From positions 105,143,563 through 105,207,562 of the forward strand of contig CM041297.1 of NCBI GenBank assembly GCA_023052935.1: 64,000 nucleotides of DNA. Reading direction: 5' to 3'. Shown in pieces: positions 11,700-22,729 of the stretch (positions are counted from its first letter, which is position 1; each line of letters opens with the position of its first letter). Source of the stretch: Piezodorus guildinii (taxonomy: Eukaryota > Arthropoda > Insecta > Hemiptera > Pentatomidae). The notes under the pieces were generated by a model. The model was not told where the DNA came from. It did not search any database and saw only the letters and a list, made by a program, of their open reading frames with translations. Position numbers and translations under genes: made by a program.

Positions 11700-11920
11700 G
11701 GTGGTATTTTTTAACTAAAATATGTAAGTAGGGCGTTTGTAGTACGTCACACCCTCCACCAAGCCTGGAAGGCCGCTCTCATTGTTGGTCAGCGATTCCA
11801 TAGGACTTAGCCGGCAGGAACTTCCTTAGAAATTCCACCAACCATCCCTACATCTGCCATCCGTGGAACGCTCCCCATACACGGTAATGAGATCCGCCCG
11901 AATTAAAGACAATAATCCAG
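11700..11920. other. GC-richer single-copy island
   Basis: Includes 'CACCCTCCACCAAGCCTGG' and 'GCCGGCAGGAAC'. No open frame of note and no repeat match. Confidence 0.3.
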
Positions 11921-12905
11921 AAAAATAAAAATACCTGATTTTCCTTAAATGGACATCCCATAGTGCGTATTGCAAGTCATCTCCTTAGTTATAAGTATCC
12001 ATTTTTTATTGAAATAATGCACCTTAATTAAAATTGGTTGTAGAAGAAAATGCAAGACTGCATCTGCTCTAGCGCAAGTGGGCTCTATGAGCCGACTAAA
12101 AGTTGGAAAACATTATTTTTTGTGAATTTCTGAAATTTAAGGTCCTACTTATCGGAAAAACCGATTCTGAGGAATAACTACTTTATACGACACATATTCC
12201 ATATTTTTAAAATTTTCTAAAAAAACGACTCTAACGGATTCTGATTATAATCACTACATTGTAAAATTTCACGAGCTTCGATTTCATGCTGGTTTCATTC
12301 CCAGTAAAATAGCCTGAAGGCTCTAAATGCAAATATTTAAAATTTTCTTCCTCTGAAGTGTCTTTATATTTCAAAAAAATTAACTATTTTATGTTGTTAT
12401 CATTAATAAAAAAAGGGTATATGTTCAATAACATGAGAAAAGAGCAAAAATATTTTAATATAATTTTTTGATCATACTTGCTACATCAATGTAATATTTA
12501 ATGGGCTTTGATATAATATAGGTTTCATTATTTTTAAAATGGTCTCACAGGTTCTTAACGCTTAATTTTCAGAATTTTTGCTTCTAAATGACCTTTAATT
12601 TTTTTTATTTTAAACATTTAACCATTTCATATTGTTAGGATTCATATGAAATAAGGAAATGTACAGTATGAAAGAATTTGATAGCTAATCGTAAGAGAGA
12701 AGATAATTTTTTCTTTTTCTAGCAGATAAAAAATGGTTTTTAAGATAAGTGCATACGTAATTCTTCAATATAATAGTGTCTAATTCATTATTATTCAACC
12801 TAAAATGAATTTTTTTAATTTTAAATTTCTTAATGATGGAGTTTTGTTGACCGTAGAGAAATTAGATGAGGAAGATGGTTGGGGGTGCGGTCATAAATAA
12901 ATTAC

Positions 12906-13283
12906 AGCCGACTTAAAGACAGTATACCAACAGACCACCGTTCAAAAATTGTTTATAGAGTCCCTTGCGGAACTCCTAATTGCAACTCTGCCTATATTGG
13001 TGAAACCAAAAACCTTCTCAAAGATCGCATCACCCGACACAAATATACAATTTCCTCTAAAAATTCTACCGCTTCAAAACTTTCAGAACATTCCTTAACC
13101 CTTAACCATTCCTTTGATTTTGATAAAACATCCATTCTTGCCACTGTTCCCAACCATGACAAACGACTCATTACAGAATGCATTTACATACAACTAGAAC
13201 CCCTTCCTGTTAATCAAAAGACTGACAAACATAACTTGTCACTAGCTTATTCCCAAATATTAAATTTAATAAAGCATCCCTAG
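12906..13283 (+). pseudogene. PLE GIY-YIG endonuclease domain, C-terminal fragment
   Basis: An uninterrupted 125-codon frame with no start codon, since the upstream part is lost. It reads SRLKDSIPTDHRSKIVYRV, then VPCGTPNCNSAYIGET (about residues 19-34), KNLLKDRITRHK, SEHSLTLNH and an end at LNLIKHP. The VPC...C...AYIGET block with a downstream Arg and His pattern is the Cys-linked GIY-YIG endonuclease typical of Penelope-like elements, which follows the reverse transcriptase and nicks target DNA. The frame shows no stops, so the insertion is fairly young or the fragment short enough to escape. Without the RT it is not autonomous. Confidence 0.85.
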
Positions 13284-14327
13284 CTCATTTTTTAAACAAC
13301 CATCTGATCATCTCTTCATAATTTTATTTTTATTTATTTATTATCAATTTTTTATTTATATATTTATTTAATTTTCGTACTCCCCTTTTTTATTTATTTA
13401 TTTGTTTACCTACTAGATTACTGTTTATTTATCATTTCCTTCGACAGCTCCTTATCGTCATTCGTTATTACCTTATCATCATTCATCATTTATTATCGTC
13501 ATCCGTTATTACTTAAAATCTTTTAATCTTTACCTCGTCACTATTTCTTACAATTTTATCAAATACTCATAAGTAATAACTCAAGTACTCTCAAGTAATG
13601 ACTTTTGGCTATTTTTTAACAATCGAATCAGTAAACATAACTTAGCTTCTTGGAATTTTCCTAACGGACATTCTAGTTCTCATATTTTCCGTTCCACGCA
13701 ATGAGCGTTTTTTAAACTGAGAAACATCACTTCGTAGGCAACGCTTGCACGTCATGTAAGTATTTTTTCTTATTTATAAGGGTCTTTTTTCATCGCCCAT
13801 TTCTTTCTCCCCCTTTCCATACTCATATATTTCTCCGTTACATATCCTGACATATAATTATTAGTTTAATATTACATTATTTTAAAATTTATATTATTTT
13901 TTATTCATACTGTTTCTCTTTTGTAATGACTATATTTTTTTATATATTACCTATACTCTTAACTATGTTTTTAATATATTACCGTCATATATCAACTCAT
14001 AATTGTTAATATTTAAAATTTTAATTGTTCACATATTTTTCCTTTATCATTTTTTTTTTTTTCATTTACTGAGTCTCTATTTATATATTCTCATTACAAT
14101 ATTATCATCTCAATTATGTCTACTTCCATACTTTATAACTATCATCTTAATTTTGTTTATTTCCATACTTTATAACTGTCACCTTATTTCCATACTTTAT
14201 AATTGTCATCTTATTATCATTTTACATTTAATATTATTTATGTTCCCATAATTTATTACTGTCATATTATTATTATATACCTAACGCATTATTAAGTCTA
14301 ATTACATTGGTTGTTATCTTGTTTCTT

Positions 14328-14371
14328 TTAGCCCTGATGAAGGCCCACATTGTAGGCCGAAACGTCGGCAC
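14328..14371 (+). ncRNA. Hammerhead-ribozyme-like motif (P2)
   Basis: The order is GCC, CTGATGA, A, GGCC-loop-GGCC (helix II), GAAAC, GTC, GGCA. All three core elements (CUGANGA, GAAA, GUC) are intact, and GCC/GGC can form a 3-bp helix I. As in the other copies, helix III would be a two-pair stem without a loop, and one A is unpaired before helix II. Hammerhead motifs in PLE termini are established knowledge. Cleavage by this copy is inference. Confidence 0.6.
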
Positions 14372-14639
14372 ATAATAAAAATAACTCTATTTTTAATTGT
14401 GTGGTTTTAATTTATGACCGCACCCCCAACCATCTTCCTCATTTAAATTTCTTAAGTATCCTAAAATTGATTTAACCAGCCAGCTAAGTGAAAGTTGTGT
14501 GTTGCGCGCACCCGATTTTCATCTTCCTTTTTTTTTTTGTTGTGACTCGTGATATCGAAATTAAATAATCATTAATAACGTATCTAATTAATGTTCATAT
14601 TATATTTTTACACAAGCTTATAAATGTATATTACTTAAC

Positions 14640-15190
14640 CTATGATTCACCTAAGCTGGCCTAGCTAGCTGTTATTTCGGTGAAGTACTTGTCAATATTT
14701 ATTGGAGTGGACAGGCTAGACCGTTATAGATCAATACAGGCCATTTCGCTCACAATCTAATCGGCCTCTTCCTCCGTTTCAAGATGACAAGCCATTGAAA
14801 AGACGGTAATTCTTAAGGGCTTATTTCCTATTCATTGTAGTATTACTGACCGAGAGAGAGGCAATTGAGTCAATTATGTAGCCGTCGCTGGCCGGGGCAA
14901 CAGCTGGCCCTCCACCACACATCCAGGAACACCCACGCGGTCCTCCGGGATGGATAGATTCATTAAGGATCTAATTAAATGGCTCAAGGGAGGATGGGGA
15001 AAAAAGTTAAGCTGAAACTGAAGAAAAATGTATGTAAATGAGAGGGTGGTCGATTAGATTAGGGCGCTTGTAACGAAAGGGAGCTTAAAGCAATAAACTT
15101 GTTTAAGTCCTCTTCCTTAATCGTGTCCCTAAATTCCTATCGCCGGTAGTCCTGTTCAACTTATTAAACTTTCTAATTAACAATTCGGTT
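14640..15190. other. GC-richer single-copy island, candidate regulatory DNA
   Basis: Unique, with reduced AT content, several homeodomain-type cores (ATTAAGGATCTAATTAAAT near 14963) and a 'GCCGGGGCAACAGCTGGCC' patch with an E-box CAGCTG. No coding frame. An enhancer-like role is inference only. Confidence 0.3.
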
Positions 15191-15361
15191 TTTGTTTGAC
15201 TTCCGACTTTTTTATGATTTCGATTTTCCCCATTATTACGATCTGTACGGATTATACTAGGTAAAAAAAAAATTTAAATATAATAATTAATTTTGTATAA
15301 TATAATTTTTCTTTCATAATAAACCATTATATGTTTAGGCTTATATTAACATTATAAAAAA

Positions 15362-15740
15362 TCTAAAGGTTGCTACACACAACGTTTACTTACCTCCGTT
15401 GTTAAAATAAATTTAAGATATTTAAAATAAAGTCAGAATTGAAAAAAAAGAAGTACAGGATTAAATTGAGTATAGAAGGAAACATGAATAGATTTCACAT
15501 ACAACAGTCAGATCCGCTCACTTCACTCTCATTAAATTTTACAACTTCGTACATATGATAACACTTTCTTTATGTCTTTAGATTTCCAACGGTATATTAT
15601 TACATCTACACTACTATTCTTAGATTCGGAAAAAAAATTACTTACAAAATATTTGTTTGTTCTTTTATCCTTTAGTTGGTTATCAAATTCGTGCAACTTG
15701 GGAAAAATTGATGGTTGATTATGGCTAACCACTACCTTGT
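15362..15740 (+). repeat. Long-TIR element, left end
   Basis: Starts with a diverged tip ('GCTACACACAACG', 'TTACCTCCGTTGTTAAAAT') and continues into 'GATTTCCAACGGTATATTA' and 'TTTAGTTGG'. This is the order seen from 33708 onward. Confidence 0.6.
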
Positions 15741-15892
15741 CATAAGTACTGAACCCAAGATCTTATTAGGTTGTAAAGGTACAGGTTTTCCCTTCATTTG
15801 TACAATGTGAGAAAAAAAAAAATAAAGAAGTTAAAAAAATAAATGTAATGCTAGGTAAACAAATTAAATCAAGTAAAATAAAATACTATATT

Positions 15893-16340
15893 GAGGATGT
15901 ATAGTCGACTATTAAAATTATCGCAGATAGAAATAATCAGGAGTCATTCATTTTTTTAAATATATTAATTTTGCCAACGTTTAGGGTCAAACTTGTGAGC
16001 TTCTATCAGGGTTACAAACATCAGTGCAAAAGAGATACATATCAATATGATAGTGAAATAATTTGAATGTATTGTCAATGTTTGATGACATATTATCATT
16101 ATTTGTATCTATAATATTTATGATTTTATATTTAATTGATTTGTATTATAGTATATTTTATTTTAAATTTTATCATTGTCACTACATTTAAAATTGTTCA
16201 TAATCATATTGATATGTATCTCTTTTGTTCTGATGTTTTTAGTCCTGATGATAGTTCACGAATTTGACCCGAAACGTCGGCAAAATTAAAATATTTAAAA
16301 GAACCGACAGACTCCCGATTATTTCTACCTACTATAATAA
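15893..16340. mobile_element. PLE terminal inverted repeat P3
   Basis: Inverted arms run from 'GATAGAAATAATCAGGAGTC' (left, 15926) to 'GACTCCCGATTATTTCTACC' (right, ending near 16328). They extend inward through hammerhead-like motifs and through 'GAGATACATATCAATATGAT' paired with 'ATCATATTGATATGTATCTC'. The arms exceed 120 bp, and the AT-rich spacer carries no coding frame. Confidence 0.6.
16241..16285 (+). ncRNA. Hammerhead-ribozyme-like motif (P3 right arm)
   Basis: GTC, CTGATGA, a partly decayed helix II, CCCGAAAC, GTC, GGCAAAATT. The core CUGAUGA, GAAA and GUC are intact. Helix II is weakened compared with the GGCTCA/TGAGCC helix of the 27-kb copies. The left arm (15969-16012, minus strand) is more decayed. 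Confidence 0.5.
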
Positions 16341-16627
16341 AATGCATCAGTCTCGTTAAATCGTGGTCCCAGCCTTGTGCTATGTCAGTTTTACGGCATA
16401 AAAGCCCTTAAAATGCAAAAGTGCATGCAGCGCACCTAGAAATAAAAATGTACCATAGAATACCTTCGTGTAGTAAAACGTCAACTATTCTGAAATATAT
16501 GTATATATTGTATTTGTAAATAATAATGAAACTGAAGAGTTTGAAAAAAAAGTACTATATCAGGTATTAGTTAAAGACTACTACTCTAATTATATTGGAT
16601 AGACAAAAGGAAGAACTCCCAAATATG

Positions 16628-17541
16628 TTGGGTTGTTTCACATGATATGTCCGTTTTCAAGTTAAAGGATTTTTATTAAAAATACGATATGAAAACAAGA
16701 TAATTTTATTCGAAGTATTTACCTTCTTTTTCTACACATTTTTCCCAACGTGACACCAACTTTTTTATCCCCGAACTGAAAAACTCTGAGCTTTGAAGTG
16801 AAACAAAATCTGAAAACTCACTTTTCACTTGATCATCATTTACAAAAAGTTTTCCTTTGACGGAGTTGTCTAAATTCCTGAACAGGTGATAATCTTTTGG
16901 AGACAAGTCGGGAGAATATGGTGGGTGTGGAAGAACTTCGTAGCCCAGTTCTTTCAATTTTCGCACGGTATGTTTTGAAACATGGGGTCTTGCTGCCGCT
17001 CAGTGAGATCATGAGGTACCCGGGCATCGAGATTTTTTACTTTCCCAATACACTTTAAATGTCTGGAAACGGTAGATTTAGTTGTGCTCAGAGTCCTTTA
17101 ACTGTTTAGTAGGGGTTTTCCCTTCTACTGTATGTTTGAGGACATCGTTGTCCATTACGGACGGAGGTCTTCCTCGGGGCAAGTTTTCCAAGTCGGTATC
17201 CCCAGCTGAAAACTTAGCAAACTAACGGCAAATGGTCCGTTCATTAACCAGCCTTCCCCAAACGTCCTGCAAATATTTATAGCGGCCTCAGATGCTGAAT
17301 GGCCGAGTTTAAACTCGTACAAAAATATTACTCTAAAATCGCGTGTTTCCATGTTCATATTTGGAGGTATACTAAAAAGTGGGTTTTAATTGGGAAGCTA
17401 ATGTTTATAATACAAAGGTTGAGGATTAGTAACTGATTACTTTAAATATGTAAACATTCGGAAGAAAACAACAGAGACCTGCAAAATCCTTTATGTATTT
17501 CAGAAACTATAAAAACGGACATTTCATGTGAAACAACCCAA
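16628..17541 (-). mobile_element. Mariner transposon copy 1, internally deleted
   Basis: Terminal inverted repeats are TTGGGTTGTTTCACATGA... at the left and its complement ...TCATGTGAAACAACCCAA at the right, about 27 bp. The right flank is TA, the expected mariner target. The left flank shows TG, so the left target copy has been altered or lost. At 914 bp it is about 0.35 kb shorter than the related-size intact copy at 20004-21275. Its TIRs differ from that copy, so it is a different mariner family. Confidence 0.85.
16706..17358 (-). pseudogene. Mariner transposase copy 1, broken
   Basis: Two parts survive. The N-terminal paired helix-turn-helix half (from 17358) reads FRVIFLYEFKLGHSASEAA, then, across frameshifts, SVMDNDVLKH, STVSRHLKCIGKVKNLD and RVPHDLTERQ. 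The C-terminal part (16966-16706) reads LGYEVLPHPPYSPDLSPKDY and ends at KLVSRWEKCVEKEGKYFE. PPYSPDLSPKD carries the third acid of the DD34D catalytic triad. The segment with the first two acids is deleted, so it cannot cut DNA. Mariner transposases bind the TIRs and move the element by cut-and-paste into TA. Confidence 0.85.
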
Positions 17542-17769
17542 TAGCATCGCCCGATCAGCTACATATGGCGTTAAAAAAAAATAAAAGAGACTTATGGCGT
17601 GTTATAAAATTATGACATTGTATGTTGTATTTTTGTTTTTCTTAAAATTTATACGCTGACTATTAGCGGATAATTCAAAACTATAAGTCATGCAAGGGTC
17701 GTATGTAATGTTTAAATATAAACAATTTTCTAATCTGAAGCAAATTTTTATTTAAATCTGTAACGAGAA

Positions 17770-18250
17770 TGATATTTTTACAGCTCAAACCTTTACATCA
17801 CGGTCTCATAAGCCTCTTTTAAATTTCATTGAAACGACAAAACGTTCCGCAATCCAGGACAATTGCTTTCTTAAAAACCAACGAAACGCCATTCTTACAG
17901 AAAATAATAAAGAAGGGGAAAAGAGCATTAGGAGAAGGCTGAGACCGGTCATCTCGTTGAAATATTGAGGAGACGGGTATGAAAAATATAACAAGGAGCT
18001 GCAGCGCTTTGAGGCGGCTAATATTTCCAGATTAATGGCCTAATTTAGGGGAAGTAATTATAAAGGGAAGATTCTTGAGCAATACACTTCCGTCCAATTT
18101 TAAAAATGTTTAGCGACGGCCCTGTAGGAAACGGTTATATTAATAAGGAAGGGAAATGGGAGGGTGTGGAGGGAACCAGTTTTTTCTTCACCCACCCTTC
18201 TTCTCCCTCTCTTAAATTAAGACTGAATATGTAAGCAGGATTTTCTTTAG
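17770..18250. other. GC-richer single-copy island, candidate regulatory DNA
   Basis: Unique segment with homeodomain-type cores (CCAGATTAATGGCCTAATTT at 18028-18047, GTAATTATA near 18054) and 'GCTGCAGCGC'. No coding frame beyond chance. A regulatory role is inference. Confidence 0.3.
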
Positions 18251-18820
18251 CTTTTCGATGGAATTAGAAATTGTACCTTTTTCTTTGGGGATTCCTCTGG
18301 TTAATAACTGGAATGACTTTCTTTTATTTTATTTTTTTTCGTACTTTCTCGGAAAGTTACTAAATCAGGTGATTTATTGTAAATGTATTATTTATCCTCC
18401 ATTAAAAAATGTATGCAAGAGGATTTTTTTAATTTCTTATAGTAATTATACGATTTGCCTCAAATTGGGCAATAAAAATAATACAATAAGATCATATTTA
18501 TACAACTTCTAGAGAATAATGGTAAATTCGAATTACAAAAAAATGAATAAATTCAAATAATCCGAGGGATCCAAGAACATCTCTGCCACGTCACTGGTGA
18601 GAACCAGTGAAAGCTGAGCGAGGGTGCCATAGCCTCATGCACAATGCTAGGTTATAAAGAAGAGGCGAATATTATATTTTATTTGAACTATGCTTATCTA
18701 GCTACGATTGAAAACATTATGGTAGCGAAAGTTAGAAAAAATAAAAATATATAAATAAATTGAGTTTCGATGGAACTACGTATTTCAGAATAAATTATAT
18801 ATATATATTAAAAATATTTT

Positions 18821-18829
18821 AGATTAAAA

Positions 18830-18914
<85 letters not shown>

Positions 18915-18923
18915 TTTTAATCT
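18821..18923. repeat. TA microsatellite in a palindrome
   Basis: A (TA)n tract of about 70 bp is flanked by inverted arms AGATTAAAAATATACATATA (18821-18840) and TATATGTATATTTTTAATCT (ending 18923), so the whole 103 bp can form one long cruciform or hairpin. Confidence 0.85.
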
Positions 18924-18989
18924 TTATGTTTCAATTTATCCCTGTCAACTTCATGGACAATCCGTGAATGCAATGGGGATAGTATATTT

Positions 18990-19190
18990 TTTATTATTCA
19001 AAATCATTAATAAAATGTAATACAAGGACAGAACATTGTTCAGAATCATTATTCTACCGAAATTCAGTAATTCAGTATGAACAGCGACACTATTGATAAT
19101 AACTTACTGAAATAAATTTTTATTATTGGAAATCAATAATAAAATGTAATCAAACGACAGAACATTTTTCAGAATTATTATTCCACCGAT
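18990..19190 (+). repeat. Diverged tandem duplication
   Basis: A block of about 70 bp (TTATTATTCAAAATCATTAA onward, through 'GACAGAACATTGTTCAGAAT') recurs about 127 bp downstream with several substitutions ('GACAGAACATTTTTCAGAAT'). Confidence 0.7.
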
Positions 19191-19199
19191 GGAAATATA

Positions 19200-19640
19200 C
19201 TTCTCGACAGAATTACATCGCATTAGGCCCACAACGATAAGATGAAATGACTTAGATATTCTCCACCCTCTGCGTCGTCTGTAAAGGAATTTAAATGTTG
19301 CCCAGCGTCTCTCCCTCTTCCATTTTATTTACATTTTCACTTCCTTTAGAATGCCCTGCTTGGAGATATCTAAGGCCCATAATGCTTCTATCCCCGTTCG
19401 ACGTGTCTTCTTCTATGTCATTCCATGTGGAGGAAATGTGTTGTGGAAAATTAATTTATTTCTTTCATCTCGTCTCTTATTTTGTTTATATTCTTCCCCT
19501 TCGAGGGTTATTTAGACAGAGGGTAGGCATCCCTTCTTTGAGGGCGAAAGAGGGGAGAGGATGAAAACCCACGGGTGGAAACACTTCGGAATATTAAGTT
19601 TGATGGTAATAACGTCTCGAGTGGTCTGATGCGTTCAACC
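19200..19640. other. GC-richer single-copy island
   Basis: Less AT-rich and not repetitive within the window. An 89-codon frame (19295-19564) exists but has no recognisable domain, so I do not call a gene. Confidence 0.3.
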
Positions 19641-19829
19641 CCCCAGCTCATTATAACTCATGTAAAGTTATTTCAAAATGCATAATGTCTATTTCGTTTC
19701 AGAGGGTGAGAACTACCTTTTAAGATGCATTATTCTTGTAAAGCATTCGTCTATTTAATGTTTTTTCCTCTAATGCATTACGAGATAATACGGTAGATGA
19801 TCTTCACTTCAGAAAGTTGACAGAGCCCA

Positions 19830-19945
19830 TGCGATGTCAGGTACTCGTTAAACCTACCCCAAATAAACCTGGCTAGGCAAAATTTAGTGCTCCCACTATA
19901 AGATCGTCCGATTAGCCTTAACAGCATAAAGTTCCTTAAATAAAT
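19830..19945 (+). repeat. tRNA-derived SINE, 3' part
   Basis: 'GCGATGTCAGGTACTCGTTA', 'CTCCCACTATAAGATCGTCC', 'GATTAGCCTTAACAGCATAA' and a tail of AAATAAATAAA follow the family order. The tRNA head is missing. Confidence 0.75.
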
Positions 19946-20003
19946 AAAGAACTTCAGAACCATTAATATTAACCTTTTAAAAATAGCCGTTACTTTATTG
20001 ATA

Positions 20004-21275
20004 TTGGGTTGATGCAAAATTAATGCAGGTTTTTAGTAGGTATTGTAAATACGCCATATCTTTACTTTAACCATATATATTTAATCAAAATAATTTCCAT
20101 CTGAATCAATGCACTTTTGCCAACGTTCAACAAGCTTTCTTATTCCACCAGAAAAAAAATCCGAATCCCTGGACTCAATGAAATCACGAAAAGAATTTTT
20201 AATGTCGTCCTGGTTTTTGAAAATTTTTCTCCCTCAAAAAGTTGTCCAGATGCCTGAAAAAGTGGAAGTCTGTAGGAGAGAGGTCAGGTGAATAAGGCGG
20301 ATGTTGGAGAACTTCGTAGCCCAACTCGTGCAGTCGTCGAAGCGTTGGTTGTGCAACGTGTGGTCTGGCGTTATCGTGGAGCAGGATCGGCCCCTTCCGA
20401 TTCATCAATGCTGGGCAAAGACGTTGCAATTTTTTATTCATGCTGTCAATTTCTTGACAGTACTTGTCAGCAGTTATAGTCTCACCTCGATTGAGAAAGC
20501 TGTAGTGAATAACACCAGCATTATACCACCAAACTGTGACCATAACCTTTTTTGGGTGCAGGTTGGGCTTCGGGAAAGGTTTTGGTTGTTCATCTTTGCC
20601 CAGCCATTGGCTAGAACGCCTTCTGTTGTCGTATAAGATCCATTTTTCATCGCACGTCACAATGCGATCGAGAAATGGATCATTTTTATTGCGTGTCAAG
20701 CATGGAGCAGATTTCAAAGCGGCGATTTTTTTGGTGGTCGTTTAATTGGTGTGGCACCCACTTGGCCAACTTTTTTACCTTACCAATTGCTTCCAAGTGG
20801 CGTACAACTGTGGATTGGTTCACACCGAGTTCCGCCGCCATTTCTCGTGTGGTTTTGGTTGGGTCTTCTTCCACTTTTGACCTCAGCTGGTCGTTGTCCA
20901 GAGCAAGATGACGGCCCCGACCTTCCTTGTCTTCGAGGTCGAAATCTCCTCTGCGAAACTTCTGGAACCAACGCTGCACCGTGCACTCATTAATAGCCCC
21001 CTGACCCCACACTGAGCCGTTTGCGCAGCGCTGCGCCCTAATTTAAATTCGTAAAAATAAATTTGACGAAAATCGCACTTTGACATTTTCGATTCAAGAC
21101 CTTTGAACACACTGAACAAAACGATTTTACTAAACAAATTCATGGTGAAAGAGAGGGTATTAGATAAGGTTTGTTTTGGTATAATAATGATCAATGTTAG
21201 GATTAGCTTTGTTTACACAATTGGAATTAAGATATTGCAATAGAGGGAACCTGCATTAATTTCGCATCAGCCCGA
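20004..21275 (-). mobile_element. Mariner transposon copy 2, full length
   Basis: The 1,272-bp element has TIRs TTGGGTTGATGCAAAATTAA (left) and, inverted, TCGGGCTGATGCGAAATTAA (right). It is flanked by TA on both sides (20002-20003, 21276-21277), the standard mariner target duplication. Length and organisation match autonomous mariners, but the transposase is frameshifted. A second copy at 32139-32721 is almost identical where they overlap. Confidence 0.93.
20048..21086 (-). pseudogene. Mariner DD34D transposase copy 2, three frameshifts
   Basis: Starts at 21084-21086 with MSKCDFRQIYFYEFKLGRSA. A 13-bp deletion at about 21008-21011, relative to the 32-kb copy, shifts the frame early. The frame resumes through the helix-turn-helix region (INECTVQRWFQKFRRGDFDL, GVNQSTVVRHLEAIGKVKKL) and shifts again near 20700. 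The catalytic part has D1 in IVTCDEKWILYDN, D2 in ILLHDNARPH and D3 in YSPDLSPTDFHFF, with 34 residues between D2 and D3. A third shift near 20225 disrupts the end, whose last codons still read KLVERWQKCIDSDG in another frame. All three acids are kept, but no continuous protein can be made. Confidence 0.92.
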
Positions 21276-21369
21276 TACTTTAGTTCTTGTTTATCCCGCA
21301 AGCGATTTGTTAGTAGCGTAGAGAGAAGGAGCCTATTAGAAGGTATAGGCTAGACTATCAGCTTTGCAA

Positions 21370-21995
21370 CTACTCAGATTTCTTTTCAACATTTAACCAT
21401 CCAACAAATCCCACCAAATTACCTTTACTCCACATTGACTAACGCCTTACTTGGAACCCTGATACAAGACTGAAACGACAAGAAACTGCTCGACTACTCT
21501 AACACTTACTAGACAAACGATCTAATTTTCCACTTAGCTACAAAAGGCTCATCTACATGACTGTCATACGGTCCATACAGACTTACGAAGTAGAGCTTTA
21601 GGGCTCTACTAAACCATCAAATTCTTTCCTTATCCAATCCCTACACTCCAAAATCCTCAACGCTCCTTACTTTGTAACGAATAAACTGATCTATAAAGAC
21701 CTTAATGTTCCGTATGTTGCTGATTTGGCCCGAACCAGTTGTCATTTTTTTCATGACAAACTCCATTCGCACTCTAATCCTTTAGTTTCAATACTTTCTT
21801 CCATATCAATTCCTAATAATCCTCCGAGGCGTCTGAAAAGAAGATGTCCTCGAGACCTTCTAGTTTAGAATGTTTTTAAAATGCTGCCGATGGGTTGCTT
21901 TTCTACATGTCTTGTTCATGACTTATTTCTTTTAGCCTATTTACTAGATGTGTTGTACAATACAGTCGTTAATATCAATAAATAATTGAAAAAAA
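21370..21995 (+). pseudogene. LINE L-C (Jockey-like) RT thumb and 3' end, degenerate
   Basis: With several stops, the plus strand still reads the end of a Jockey-like reverse transcriptase. Segments correspond to LTWNPHTRLKRQE, 'KRLIYMTVIRSIQTYEVEL', 'LQSLHSKILNAPYFVTN' and 'NPPRRLKRRCPRDLL', the same order as the better copy at 25231-25975. The element ends with 'ATCAATAAATAATTG' and a poly(A) run at about 21985. It is old and inactive. Confidence 0.75.
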
Positions 21996-22729
21996 AAACG
22001 TTCAACTGAAATTATTATTGATTGAAAATTCCCTACTTCTTTTAGATTATAACTAAATTTAAATAGCTATCAATCAGTATAATAGCATAATCTATACTTC
22101 TTAACCGATTCCTACTTTCTAACTAATCGCTTGCGGTATAAACACGCCCTCATGCAATTTGTAGATTATCTCATTGTTCTATTGGGGACACGTAGGGACT
22201 CGTCACACTATTTATCTATATTTAAGCACGAATAAACATATCTTGTTGATGCTCATATTGTTATTGCCTTTATCGTAAAACAGATTACTTTTTAAGTGAT
22301 TCAATTGTGTGTTTTATTTGATATAGATTAACTTTTTACATTTACGCCCGAGCTACAAGATGAAACAAGAGGTTGGTGAAACTTCTTGTGAACGATGTCT
22401 TTTGTGAGTTTTCGAAAGTAGTGGAGTAGGGGGAAAGCAAGTTAAATCTTCAAAAAAAAAAACAAAAAAACGTATAACATCAAATATTAATTTTACCTAC
22501 ATAATAAAAAAAATCCTCTAATATCATTAAATATGATTTTTAAAAAATAAGATAAAAAACCTAATGATAAAGTGATACGAAAACAAACAATTGTAATATA
22601 CACATCATGAAAACATTTTTTTTAAATGCTTAAACTCCGATTTTTAAAAAATGAAACTTTATTTATGTAAAAAATAAATAATAAAAATTTATAGAAAATA
22701 CGTTAGAAGTTTGTGAGAATGTATAATAA
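21996..22729. other. AT-rich, no feature seen
   Basis: AT-rich with A runs. No repeat family or coding signal recognised. Confidence 0.4.

Larger units (their letters stand above)
12834..14441 (+). mobile_element. Penelope-like element fragment P2 with inverted termini
   Basis: The inverted outer arms GATGGTTGGGGGTGCGGTCA (near 12873) and TGACCGCACCCCCAACCATC (near 14415) enclose a GIY-YIG reading frame and an AT-rich 3' part. Near the right end lies GGCCGAAACGTCGGCAC within a hammerhead-like motif. A 13-bp direct repeat, TTAAATTTCTTAA, flanks it at 12821-12833 and 14442-14454 and is the likely target-site duplication. The reverse transcriptase domain is missing. PLEs typically have such inverted or direct pseudo-LTRs. 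This is the copy that ties the other inverted repeats (6.1, 15.9, 27.1 and 27.5 kb) to PLEs. Confidence 0.75.
12130..14515 (-). repeat. Long-TIR element, diverged, split by a PLE
   Basis: Internal blocks of the long-TIR family (such as 'ATGCAAATATTTAAAATTTT' near 12328) run from about 12130 to 12820. The outer tip 'AAGTTGTGTGTTGCGCGCAC' follows at about 14487-14508, beyond the PLE insertion at 12834-14441. The internal block occurs twice in diverged form (near 12328 and near 12568), so an internal duplication predates the PLE insertion. Confidence 0.6.
16535..17590 (+). repeat. tRNA-derived SINE 3' part, split by a mariner
   Basis: SINE body 'ATCAGGTATTAGTTAAAGAC' with 'GAACTCCCAAATATG' ends at 16627. 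The SINE tail 'TAGCATCGCCCGATCAGCTAC' resumes at 17542, after the mariner. Joining the flanks restores the expected family order, so the mariner inserted into an existing SINE. Confidence 0.75.

Noticed and set aside
20288..20993. Several plus-strand frames of 60-110 codons
   Set aside because: They are antisense shadows of the mariner transposase.
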